From an uncultured Roseateles sp. (GTDB lineage Bacteria; Pseudomonadota; Gammaproteobacteria; Burkholderiales; Burkholderiaceae), in NCBI GenBank assembly GCA_946480605.1, contig CAMLKW010000062.1, positions 1-20,057 of the forward strand: a stretch of DNA of 20,057 nt. Direction: 5' to 3'. Below the pieces are notes generated by a model. That model made no database searches. It was not told where the DNA came from and saw only the letters and a list, made by a program, of their open reading frames with translations. Below are positions 1-7,984 of this stretch, piece after piece. How positions within the stretch are numbered: the stretch's first letter is position 1; each line of letters opens with the position of its first letter. Made by a program: the position numbers and the translations under genes.

Positions 1-2160
1 CCGCCGGACAGCGTGGTGGCGGCATCCGCCACCACGGTGCCACCCGATCCCGCCATCTCCAGCGCGTTGTCGATGCTGCCCGCGGCCGTCAGCGTCAGCG
101 TGCCGCTGTTCAAGGTGAGCGTGCCGCTGCCGAGATTGGCGTCACCCGCCACGCTCAGCGTGCTGTTGTTGCGCACGAACACGGCGCCGCTGTGGCTGCC
201 GCTGCTGTTGCCCGACAGCGTCAGCGTGCCGCCGCCGTCGATGTAGAGCGCGTTGGCCCCCGAGAGCTGGCCCGAGAACGTCGTGCTGGCGCCACCCGCG
301 AGCATCAGGTAGCCGCTGTTCAGCGACACGGTGCCGGCGCCGGCGATGGAGGCCACCGTCTCGTCCTGCATGACGCGCAGCGTCGCGCCCGCAGCCACCG
401 TCACGGCCGACGCGTCGGCAATGGCGCCGCCCGCGCGGTTGGCGTCCAGCGTGCCGGCCGACACGGTGGTCGCGCCGCTGTAGCTGTTGTTGCCGGTCAG
501 GGCCAGCGTGCCGCTGCCCGTCTTCGTCAGGCCGCCGGTGCCGCCGATGGCGCCGGCAAAGCTGCCGCTGCCACCGTTGCCGCCCGCCGTCAGCGTGTAG
601 CTGCCGAGGCTCACGCTGCCATCGCCGGTCAGCGAGCCCACGACCTCGCTGGCGGACAGGTTCAGCGTCGTGCCGGCGCTCATGACGACGGCCGAGGTGT
701 CGGCGATGGCCGCCCCGCCGGCCAGCGTCAGCGAGCCGGCGCTCAGCGTGGTGTTGCCGGTGTAGGTGTTGCTGCCCGACAGCGTCAGCGTGCCGCTGCC
801 CTGCTTGGTCAGCCCGCCCGTGCCGCCGATGGCGCCCGAGAAGCTGGTGCTGCCGTTGCCGCTGGTGGTCAGCGTGTTCGCGCCCAGCGACACCGCGCCC
901 GCGCCCGCCAGCGAGGCGATGGTCTCGGCGGCATTCAGCGCCAGCGTGGCGCCCGAGCTCACCGTCACGGCCACCGCATCGTTCAGCGCCGCGCCGCCGT
1001 TCAGCGCCAGCGTGCCGGCCGACACGGTGACGGCGCCGCTGTGCGTGTTGCTGCCGCTCAGCGTCAGCGTGCCCGCGCCCGTCTTGGCCAGGCTGGCCGA
1101 CCCCGACAGCGTGCCCGACAGCGTGGCGGCGTTGGGCGTTTCGATGGTGGAGGCGCCCGTCACTGCGATGTTGTGGCTCAGCGTCACGCCGCTGCCGTTG
1201 ATCAGCAGCGTCGAGCCGGCCAGCGTGAGGGCACCGCTGCCAAGGTTGCTGGCGTCGTTGATCGCCACGACGCCGCCGGTCAGCGTGGTCGTGCCGGTGT
1301 AGCTGTTGTTGCCGGTGAGGCTGATGCGGCTGTTGGCACCGCTGCCCGGCGTGATGCCCAGGTTGCGGCTGCCGCCGCTCTCGGAGATCGTGCCGCTGAA
1401 GGTCACGTTGCTGTTGCCCGAGTTGCCGTTGGCCAGCGTGGCGTTGCCGGCCAGCACGATGTTGTTGGCCACCGTCATCGTGCCGACGCTGATGAAGCCC
1501 AGCGTTGCACCGCTGTTCAGCACGATCTGGCCCGTGCCTAGCGTGCCTGCGGCATAGGCCACCAGGTAGCCGTTGTCCACGGTTTGCGTGCCGCTGTGCG
1601 TGTTGCTGCCGTACAGCGACAGGAAGTAGGCGGCGCCTGCCTTGGTGTAGTTGCCGGCGCCGCTGAGGTTGCCCTTCAGGATGATGTCCGCGACCGTGGT
1701 CGTGAACGTGGCCCCACCGCCGCCGATGACGACGTCGCTGCCCAGCGTCAGCGCGCCGCTGCCGGTGGCCGTGGTGAGGCCGGCACCGTCCAGCGTCAAG
1801 GTGCCGGTGCCGGTGTGGGTCAGGGCCGCACCGTTGTTGGTGATGGAGCCGCTGCCGTTCAGCGTGCCGGACAAGGTCAGCGCACCGCTGCCCGACTTCG
1901 CGAAAGTGGCGCCGCCGCTGCCGATCAGCATCACGTTCGACAGCGTGTGCGCCGCAGTGCCGGTGTCCTGCAGCGTGCCGCCGTCCAGCCTCACAGCGCC
2001 GGATGACAGGTGGTCGACCTCGGCGATGCTCAGCGTGCCGCCGTTCACGGCGATGTTGCCGCTCATGCCCGCGCGGTTGCCGGTGTTGGCCAGCACCAGC
2101 GTGCCGGCGCCGCCCTTGTCCAGCGTGCCGCTGCCGGCCAGCGCCGCGGCCAGGGTGACG
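1..2160 (-). repeat. Autotransporter-type beta-strand (PATR-like) repeats in the giant protein
   Basis: Translation on the minus strand shows repeated GSGTLTLSGSNTYTG-like cores followed by TTLSAGSLTL-like strands. Clear copies lie near + strand positions 205-245, 470-530, 755-810, 1035-1090 and 1280-1330, with weaker ones near 1590-1630 and 2080-2130. Neighbouring copies around 500, 790 and 1070 are spaced about 280 nt (about 93 residues). These match the passenger-associated repeat seen in type V autotransporters and other beta-helical adhesins. The array continues beyond the left edge, so copy number is unknown. Confidence 0.78.
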
Positions 2161-5100
2161 CTGCCGCTGGCGTTCGTGAAGCTCAGCGTCGTGCCCGCCC
2201 CCAACGTGATGGTGGCGCCGCTGCTGACGGTAAGGCCGGCCGCCGCATCGGCATTCAGCGTCAGGCTTTCGTTGAGGGCCAGGGCGCCGGCCAGCGACAC
2301 GCTGGCGCCGTTGAAGGCGCTGCCCAGCACCAGGGTCTGGCTGCCGGTGGCGTCCGCCGCGGCGATGGCCACCGCCTCGCTCAGGCTCACGCCGTTGCTG
2401 ATGTCGATGGTGGCGGTGTCGGTGGTGTTGGTGACGTAGATGCTGTCGCTGCTGACCGTGACGTCGGCCGTCGCCGTGGCGCCGGCGCCGTCCGCCAGCA
2501 GCAGGCGCACGGTCGCGTCGCCCGCCGGCGTGTCGTTGCGGTAGGTGATGCGCTGGAGGACGTTGTCCACCAGCGCGCGCGTCGCCGCCGCGGCGCTGCT
2601 GGTGAAGCTGATGCTCAGCACACCGCCGGCCAGGCTGTAGGTGGCGAAGGTCTGGGCGCCCGACTGCAGGTTGCCGCTGGTGGTGCCGGTGACCGTGAAG
2701 GCCGCGCCCGCGGTGTTGAAGCCGAACACATCGGCGCTCACCGCCGTGCCGGCGCGCTGCACCGTCAGCGTCGCGCCCTGCCAGTTGCCGTTGCCGCCGT
2801 TCAGTGCATCCAGCTCGGCATCGGTCGCGCCGGCATTGCCGCCGGCATCCAGCCCCACGCTGGCGCCCACGCCCGCCCAGGTGACGCTGTCGCCGCCCAG
2901 GTTGGCCAGCACCGGCGCGCTCTGCAGGCTGACCGACTTGACGCCGGCCGCGCTGTCGGAGTTGCCGTCGTTGACGACGAAGCCGACCGAGCGCGTGCCC
3001 GGGGTGGGCGTGCCCGCCGTGTTGGCATAGGTGACGGCCCGCAGCGCGGCCTGCCATTGCGCAACCGTCGCGGTGGCGCCGGCCGAGCTCAGCGACAGCA
3101 CGCCGCTGCCGCCGTTGTAGCTGGCGCTGATGTTGCCGAAGCTGGTGGCGTTGTCGTTGGTGAAGGCCAGCACATCCTCGCCGTTCTGGAAGCCGGCGCC
3201 GATGGACACCGTGGCGCTGGCCAGCGTGCTGGTGTCGGCGTCGCTCAGCGCCAGGCTGGCGTCGACCGCGATGGGCGCGCCGGTGCTGGTGGACGTGGCG
3301 CCGCCGCTGGGGGTGACGACCGCCGAGTCGTCGGTGGCGGTGACGGAGAGCGTCTTGGTGACCGTGCTGCTGCTGGTCGAGCCGTCGTTGACGGCGAAGC
3401 TGATCGTGCGGCTGGCGGTGTTGGGCGTATCCGACGAGTTGGCGTAGGTCACCGCGCGCAGCGCGGCCTGCCATTGCGCCACCGTGGCGGTCGCGCCGGC
3501 CGAGCTCAGCGCCAGCACGCCGGTGCCGGCCGTGTAGCTGGCGGTGATGTTGCCGAAGGTCGTGGCATTGGTGTTGCTGAAGGCCAGCACGTCCTCGCCG
3601 CTCTGCAAGCCGCCGGTGATGGACACCGTGCCGCTGCTCAGCGTGCTGCTGTCGGCATCGCTCAGCGTCAGCCCGGCGTCCACCGCAACGGGGGTGCTGG
3701 CGACGTTGTTGCCCTCGGTGAAGGCGGTGGTGCCGCCGCTGGCCGAGGCCACGGGCGTGTCGTTCGCCGCCGTGATGCTGACGGTCTTGGTGGTGGCCGA
3801 GCTGCTGGTCGTGCCGTCGTTGACGACGAAGCTCAGCGTGCGGTTGCCGGTGTTGGGGCTGTCCGAGCTGTTGGTGTAGGTCACCGAGCGCAGCGCGGCC
3901 TGCCATTGCGCCACCGTGGCCGTGGCGCCGGCGGACGTCAGCGTCAGGATGCCCGTGCCGGCCGCGTAGCTGCCGCTGATGTTGCCCATCGTGCCCGGGT
4001 TGTTGGTGAAGGCCAGCGTGTCCTGGCCGTTCTGGAAGCCGCCGGTGATGGAGACCGTGCCGCTGGCCAGCGTGGCGTTGTCGGCGTCGCTGAGCGTCAG
4101 GCCGCTGTCGACGACGACGGGCGTGCTGGCGACGTTGTTGCCCTCGGTGAAGGCGGTGGTGCCGCCGCTGGCGGTGGCCACCGGGGCGGCGTTGGGGGAG
4201 ATGGCGGCTTCGAAGTTCAGGTCGTCCAGCGACAGGTACAGATTGGCGCCGGAGATCGTGAAGTGCGTGATGTACTGGAAGGCCGTGTTGGCCGACAGAT
4301 TGATGTTCTGCTGCAGCGTGAATGAGTTGTTGCTGGCGTAGGTGAGCGCGGTCCCCGCCACCGCCCCGTTGTAGGGGGTGATGGTGATATTGGCGGTCGC
4401 CTTGCCATCGAAACTCAGGCCCGCCAACCGGAAGATGCTGCCGTCCGCCGCCTCGATCCTGACGCTGGTCGTGCCACCCAATTCGTAGGCGTCAAGCAGC
4501 AGGAAGTGGTCGCTGCCGTCATTGCCCAGCGCTGTAATTCCCGAGTCATTGCGCACCAGCGTGTCATAGGTGTTGCTCCCGGTCTGGGTGTACTTGATGC
4601 CGTCGAGCGTGAAGATGTTGGTGGCGGCCCCCGAGTTGAGGGCGTTGTCGTCGTAGTTCTCGTCGGCGGGCACCGCCAGCAGCCCCTGGAAGCCGGCGAG
4701 GCGGTCCGGCGCCGCGAACAGGCCGGTCTCGACGGGTCCTGTCTGCTGCTCCAGCACCCAGTCGCCGCCCCGGGCGGCGGCGCCGGTGTCGTCCGACGAC
4801 GCGCTGACGTCCGCGCCCGTGGCGGCGGCCACGCCGGCGATGAAGGCCCGGCCCGCATCGTCGGCACCGGCCTTGCAGCCGTACAGCAGCAGGTCGCCGT
4901 CAGGTGCGAGTGCCGCGCCTATGGCCTGCAGGTCTGCCGCGTGCGCGGCCAGCGTGGTCGTCGTCAGCCACACCGAGCCGGCCTGCACGCCGCCAGCCTG
5001 GCCATGCGAGACGAGGGAGATGGCGTCCAGGCCCTGGCGCCCCTGCAGGTACTGCGCCATCTGCGCCAGCCCGTCACGCCCGCTGTCCAGCAGCACGACC

Positions 5101-5498
5101 TCGGTGCCCTCGCGCACGCCGTCGCGCAGCGTCTGCCAGCCTTCCACGCCGGTGTCGATGAACACCACCTCCTGCCGCGGCGTGGCCACGGCCGCCGGCG
5201 CCAGCTGCGCCAGATGCTGGGCGGCTTCCGCCAGCGTTGCGGCATGGCCGGCCTCCGCCGCCGTCGCCGTGTCCGCGTGCACGGCCTCGACAACTGTCGC
5301 CACCGCCGCCGCATCGAACATCAGGCGCGGCTCCAGCGCCATGGGCCGCAGCAGCGTGCGCGCGGGTGCGACGGCCGTGTCGCCGGTGCCGGCCGTGCGG
5401 CTGCCTGAGCTGCGCTTGCCCCGGCCGCTGGCCACCTCGGCGACGGCGACGAAGGTGCGGGTGACGTCGTTCCACAGGCTGCGGTACAGGTGGTTCAT
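1..5498 (-). CDS. Giant LEPR-XLL/DUF4347 repeat protein (C-terminus beyond window)
   Basis: The frame is open from the ATG at 5498 to the left edge, giving 1832 codons with no visible stop. In order: an ESPR-like head (residues 1-31, MNHLYRSLWN then VAVAEVASGRGKRSS), an LEPRLMFDA motif at 55-63, DUF4347 at about 110-252 with SHG (H165) and YGC (C208), and an unrecognised domain at about 262-432. Three Ig/cadherin-like repeats follow (about 434-865), then a related fourth unit, then PATR-type beta-strand repeats from about 1020 onward. The protein is almost free of Cys and rich in Gly, Ser, Thr and Ala, as expected for an exported filamentous adhesin-like protein. GAAGG lies 8 nt before the ATG. 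The adaptor gene ends 28 nt upstream, so the three genes look like one operon. Family knowledge suggests a large surface or secreted protein. The exact function is unknown, and the secretion route (type I-like or type V) cannot be settled without the C-terminus. Confidence 0.88.
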   Translation of the reverse strand, partial: MNHLYRSLWNDVTRTFVAVAEVASGRGKRSSGSRTAGTGDTAVAPARTLLRPMALEPRLMFDAAAVATVVEAVHADTATAAEAGHAATLAEAAQHLAQLAPAAVATPRQEVVFIDTGVEGWQTLRDGVREGTEVVLLDSGRDGLAQMAQYLQGRQGLDAISLVSHGQAGGVQAGSVWLTTTTLAAHAADLQAIGAALAPDGDLLLYGCKAGADDAGRAFIAGVAAATGADVSASSDDTGAAARGGDWVLEQQTGPVETGLFAAPDRLAGFQGLLAVPADENYDDNALNSGAATNIFTLDGIKYTQTGSNTYDTLVRNDSGITALGNDGSDHFLLLDAYELGGTTSVRIEAADGSIFRLAGLSFDGKATANITITPYNGAVAGTALTYASNNSFTLQQNINLSANTAFQYITHFTISGANLYLSLDDLNFEAAISPNAAPVATASGGTTAFTEGNNVASTPVVVDSGLTLSDADNATLASGTVSITGGFQNGQDTLAFTNNPGTMGNISGSYAAGTGILTLTSAGATATVAQWQAALRSVTYTNSSDSPNTGNRTLSFVVNDGTTSSSATTKTVSITAANDTPVASASGGTTAFTEGNNVASTPVAVDAGLTLSDADSSTLSSGTVSITGGLQSGEDVLAFSNTNATTFGNITASYTAGTGVLALSSAGATATVAQWQAALRAVTYANSSDTPNTASRTISFAVNDGSTSSSTVTKTLSVTATDDSAVVTPSGGATSTSTGAPIAVDASLALSDADTSTLASATVSIGAGFQNGEDVLAFTNDNATSFGNISASYNGGSGVLSLSSAGATATVAQWQAALRAVTYANTAGTPTPGTRSVGFVVNDGNSDSAAGVKSVSLQSAPVLANLGGDSVTWAGVGASVGLDAGGNAGATDAELDALNGGNGNWQGATLTVQRAGTAVSADVFGFNTAGAAFTVTGTTSGNLQSGAQTFATYSLAGGVLSISFTSSAAAATRALVDNVLQRITYRNDTPAGDATVRLLLADGAGATATADVTVSSDSIYVTNTTDTATIDISNGVSLSEAVAIAAADATGSQTLVLGSAFNGASVSLAGALALNESLTLNADAAAGLTVSSGATITLGAGTTLSFTNASGSVTLAAALAGSGTLDKGGAGTLVLANTGNRAGMSGNIAVNGGTLSIAEVDHLSSGAVRLDGGTLQDTGTAAHTLSNVMLIGSGGATFAKSGSGALTLSGTLNGSGSITNNGAALTHTGTGTLTLDGAGLTTATGSGALTLGSDVVIGGGGATFTTTVADIILKGNLSGAGNYTKAGAAYFLSLYGSNTHSGTQTVDNGYLVAYAAGTLGTGQIVLNSGATLGFISVGTMTVANNIVLAGNATLANGNSGNSNVTFSGTISESGGSRNLGITPGSGANSRISLTGNNSYTGTTTLTGGVVAINDASNLGSGALTLAGSTLLINGSGVTLSHNIAVTGASTIETPNAATLSGTLSGSASLAKTGAGTLTLSGSNTHSGAVTVSAGTLALNGGAALNDAVAVTVSSGATLALNAAETIASLAGAGAVSLGANTLTTSGNGSTSFSGAIGGTGGLTKQGSGTLTLSGSNTYTGNTTLSAGSLTLAGGAAIADTSAVVMSAGTTLNLSASEVVGSLTGDGSVSLGSYTLTAGGNGGSGSFAGAIGGTGGLTKTGSGTLALTGNNSYSGATTVSAGTLDANRAGGAIADASAVTVAAGATLRVMQDETVASIAGAGTVSLNSGYLMLAGGASTTFSGQLSGANALYIDGGGTLTLSGNSSGSHSGAVFVRNNSTLSVAGDANLGSGTLTLNSGTLTLTAAGSIDNALEMAGSGGTVVADAATTLSG
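2920..4199 (-). repeat. Three tandem ~140-residue Ig/cadherin-like repeats within the giant protein
   Basis: Each unit contains the pattern ASGGTTAFTEGNN (degenerate in the third), LSDADxxTLxSxTVSI, GNIxxSY, and TVAQWQAALRxVTYxN ending in FxVNDG. The repeated DNA word ctgccattgc starts at 3051, 3468 and 3900, so the periods are 417 and 432 nt. Boundaries are approximate. Such repeats usually form an extended stalk in large secreted adhesins. A fourth, more divergent unit lies just downstream in the reading direction (about 2470-2920). Confidence 0.8.
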
Positions 5499-5526
5499 GG
5501 CGAGGGCCTTCGGCGAGGGAAAGGGA

Positions 5527-6291
5527 TCAGCGGGCGGCCGGCGGCGTCACGATGACGCGACCGCTCATGCCGGCGATGAGGTCGGGAAAGCGGCCCCGGA
5601 TGGCGCCGACGAACTTGACCGACTGGCTGACGGGATCGACGCGCGCCGCGGTGCGCACCACGGCGGCGGGGTAGCTGCGGCCGGTCTCGTCGATGCGGAT
5701 CTCGAAGGCCGAGCCGACCTTCAGGAAGGCCATCCACTGCGAGGGCGCGATGAACTCCAGCTCCAGCGTCGAGTCGTCGATGATCTCCAGCAGCGGCTGG
5801 CCGGGCTGCACGTACTGCTGCTCGCGCACCTTCTGCTCCGACACGCGGCCGGCGAAGGGCGCCGCGATGGCGCACTTGCCCAGCATGACGGTGTTGAACG
5901 AGACATCGGCGCGCGCCTTGGCGGCCTCGGTCTGGGCCAGTTCCAGCTCCAGCTTGCCGGCCGAGTTCAGCTCGGCCAGGCGGGTGGTAGAGCGCAGCGT
6001 GGCCTCGGCGGCGTCGAGCTGGGCACGGGCCTTCTGCGCCTGTGACTGCTGCAGCGAGCAGTCGAAGGCCACCAGCGTCTGGCCGGCCTTGAAGAAGCCG
6101 CCCTCGGCGACGGGCAGCGACTGGATCTTGGCGCCGACCTCGGCGGCCAGCGTGGTGAAGCGCTTGGGCGTGAGCTGGGCGCGCACCTCGCGCTCGACCG
6201 CAACGGGCTTGGGCTGCGCGACGGTCAGCGCCGCCTGCAGCAGCAGGGCCGTGCCGGCAAGCCAGCGCGGCGTCGAATGGGACCACAACAT
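5527..6291 (-). CDS. Short periplasmic adaptor (HlyD/RND membrane-fusion family)
   Basis: A 254-residue protein. The N-terminal hydrophobic segment (about 10-25) ends in LTVAQ and looks like a Sec signal peptide cleaved after A25. The two halves of a lipoyl-like domain (about 46-78 and 139-170, with CAIAAPFAGRV) flank a helical hairpin of about 60 residues rich in Ala, Gln, Glu and Leu. A beta-barrel domain follows (about 170-250, ending IAGMSGRVIVTPP). Cysteines C78 and C140 sit at the two feet of the hairpin and could pair in the periplasm. The protein is shorter than typical RND adaptors (about 350-400), mainly through loss of the membrane-proximal domain. It lies 12 nt after the TolC-like gene and 28 nt before the giant repeat gene. 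I infer that it bridges that outer-membrane protein to an inner-membrane partner not seen here. Confidence 0.85.
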   Translation of the reverse strand: MLWSHSTPRWLAGTALLLQAALTVAQPKPVAVEREVRAQLTPKRFTTLAAEVGAKIQSLPVAEGGFFKAGQTLVAFDCSLQQSQAQKARAQLDAAEATLRSTTRLAELNSAGKLELELAQTEAAKARADVSFNTVMLGKCAIAAPFAGRVSEQKVREQQYVQPGQPLLEIIDDSTLELEFIAPSQWMAFLKVGSAFEIRIDETGRSYPAAVVRTAARVDPVSQSVKFVGAIRGRFPDLIAGMSGRVIVTPPAAR

Positions 6292-6303
6292 CGGCGCGTC
6301 CGT

Positions 6304-7821
6304 TCAGGGCTTGACGGGCGCCTCGGCGGCCGGCAGCTTGCCGGCGTCCCAGGCCTGCAGCGCACTGGCGACGCGGGCGGTCAGCTCGGCGATGGGCAGC
6401 GTGTCGCCGGCGGCGATGGCGGGCTCCAGGCCCAGCGTGGCCTGCAGCTTGGAGGCCGCCGCCTGCGCATTGGACAGCGCCTGGTAGCGGCGCAGCTGGG
6501 CCAGGATGGCGACGGTCTGCTGCGACACGCGCTCCAGCTGGGTCTGGCGCGCGGCGGCTTCCTGGTTGCTGACGTGCTGCAGGATGCGGGTCTGCACCTG
6601 CGCGATGCTGTCGGCGCGTTCGTACTGCCGGATCGAGTTGGCGTACTGCAGCCGCGCCACGTGCAGCTGCGACAGCACGGCCATCTGCATGGCCATGCGC
6701 CTCTGGTCGGCCAGCTGCACGCCGGCCTCGGCCATGCGCTGCTGCGCGGGCGCGGCCAGCAGGCCCAGCAGGTTCAGCGACAGCTGCAGCCCGGTCTCGT
6801 TCCAGGACTGGTTGATGAGGTAGCGGTCGTCCGAGTGGCGCGTGGCGTAGTTGAACGACAGGCCCGGGAACATGCGCAACATGGCGCGGCGCGTCTCCAG
6901 GCGGGCGATGCGGGCGTTGTAGACGCTCTCGCGCAGCTCGGCGTTCTGCGCCAGCGCCTGCTCCTCCAGCTGCTCCACCGGCACCTGCAGCCAGCTCGCG
7001 TTCAGCGCGTTGGCCGGCTCCACGACGGCCAGCGGCTGGTGGCGCGGCGCGTTGATCAGTGCTGCCAGCTCGATGCGGGCCGTAGACAGCTCCTGCTCCA
7101 CCAGCTCCAGCAGACGCAGGTTGTCCAGCAGCTGGCCCTGGAAGCGCAGCGGCTCCAGCGGCGAGCGCAGGCCCTCGGCCTCGACCTTGCGGGCATCGGC
7201 CAGCGCCTCCTCGCCCAGCTGCGTGGCCTGCTTCAGCTCGGCGGCCAGCTTCTGCGCAGCGGCCACGCGCCAGAAGGCGGTGCGCACGTCCTGCACCAGC
7301 AGGTGCAGCGCGCGCCGGCTGCGCTCGGTGGCGATCAGGTAGCGGTCGGCGCTCTGGCGGGCCGCGTAGTAGCTCTGGCCGAAGTCGAGCAGGCTCCAGG
7401 AGAAGGTCAGGTCGGCGGTGCTGGACTTGCGCTCGGACGAGATGGACTGGCCACCGATGGTGCGGCCGGTGGACAGGTCTTCCTGCAGCGTCAGCAGGTC
7501 GTTGCTGCGGTCGCGGTAGCCCGCCGAGGCGACCAGCCGCGGCAGCATGTCGTAGCGGCCGGCCTCCATGCCCTCGAAGGCCAGCGCCTCGTCCATGCGG
7601 CGCACGCGCCGTTCGGCGTTGTACTTGAGCGCCCGGGCGATGGCCTCCTCCAGGCGCAGCGGCCCGGCCAGCGGCGCCACGTCGCGCTGCAAGGCCAGGC
7701 CGTCGGCCTTGGCGATCTCGGCCACCTCGCGGGGCGTGACCGGCTGCGGCTGCAGCGTGGAACACGCGGTCAATGACAGGCCCGCTGCGGCCGTCGACAA
7801 GAGCTTGAGCCAGGTTTGCAT
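6304..7821 (-). CDS. TolC-family outer-membrane efflux lipoprotein
   Basis: A 505-residue protein with a lipoprotein signal peptide: the lipobox LTAC puts the lipidated cysteine at residue 20. The rest is long alpha-helical heptad-like sequence with the duplicated organisation of outer-membrane efflux proteins. It includes VRRMDEALAFEGMEAGRYDMLPRLVASAGY-type text in the first half and a second TARLETRRAML/FPGLSFNYATRHSD-like unit in the second half (about 310-335), each leading into beta strands. Length fits the family. It is the first gene of the apparent minus-strand operon with the adaptor and giant repeat protein, suggesting a dedicated export channel. The ATG at 7821 has no clear Shine-Dalgarno sequence. 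The substrate is inferred from context only, and a small-molecule efflux role remains possible. Confidence 0.86.
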   Translation of the reverse strand: MQTWLKLLSTAAAGLSLTACSTLQPQPVTPREVAEIAKADGLALQRDVAPLAGPLRLEEAIARALKYNAERRVRRMDEALAFEGMEAGRYDMLPRLVASAGYRDRSNDLLTLQEDLSTGRTIGGQSISSERKSSTADLTFSWSLLDFGQSYYAARQSADRYLIATERSRRALHLLVQDVRTAFWRVAAAQKLAAELKQATQLGEEALADARKVEAEGLRSPLEPLRFQGQLLDNLRLLELVEQELSTARIELAALINAPRHQPLAVVEPANALNASWLQVPVEQLEEQALAQNAELRESVYNARIARLETRRAMLRMFPGLSFNYATRHSDDRYLINQSWNETGLQLSLNLLGLLAAPAQQRMAEAGVQLADQRRMAMQMAVLSQLHVARLQYANSIRQYERADSIAQVQTRILQHVSNQEAAARQTQLERVSQQTVAILAQLRRYQALSNAQAAASKLQATLGLEPAIAAGDTLPIAELTARVASALQAWDAGKLPAAEAPVKP

Positions 7822-7927
7822 GTTCAGTGTGGGTGTGTGGTTAGCATGCGCGGAGGCCTGCGGCGCAAGCCCTCCCCTGGCACCATCCTAGGGCAGCAAG
7901 CGGTGTGACAGCCCAGGGAAACCGGCA

Positions 7928-7940
7928 GTAAAGCCGCTTT
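7928..7940. promoter_or_regulatory. Short inverted repeat in the divergent intergenic region
   Basis: GTAAAGC-C-GCTTT lies between the divergent TolC-like gene (start 7821) and the gene at 7985. It shares GTAAAGC(N)GCTTT with a longer palindrome at 18812-18827. It is AT-rich against a very GC-rich background, which is why it stands out, but it is short and could be chance. The rest of the 163-bp gap shows only a weak CACAAT (7953-7958) as a possible -10 for the plus-strand gene. Confidence 0.25.
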
Positions 7941-7984
7941 CTTCACGTCGCGCACAATCGCTCGCCGCTGCCCCGAACCAGCCC

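Noticed and set aside
1..2160. DNA repeats considered as a CRISPR array or simple tandem repeat
   Set aside because: Units are degenerate, of about 280 nt and in phase with codons. They encode beta-strand protein repeats, with no fixed repeat/unique spacer alternation.
142..3906. A long minus-strand reading frame of 1254 codons
   Set aside because: It is out of frame with the giant gene and reads as Arg/His/Gln-rich nonsense. The frame beginning at 5498 gives coherent DUF4347, Ig-like and PATR text across the same bases.
2010..4325. A plus-strand open frame of 771 codons
   Set aside because: It is a shadow of the GC-rich repeats on the other strand, with Ala/Gly/Val/Arg-biased composition and no domain pattern.
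5495..7765. A 756-codon minus-strand frame crossing the adaptor and TolC genes
   Set aside because: It overlaps two well-supported genes in another frame and has Arg/Gly/Ala-rich composition without motifs.
6277..7776. A plus-strand frame antisense to the TolC-like gene
   Set aside because: It is rich in Gln, Arg and Gly as a mirror of the helical sense gene and shows no protein family signature.
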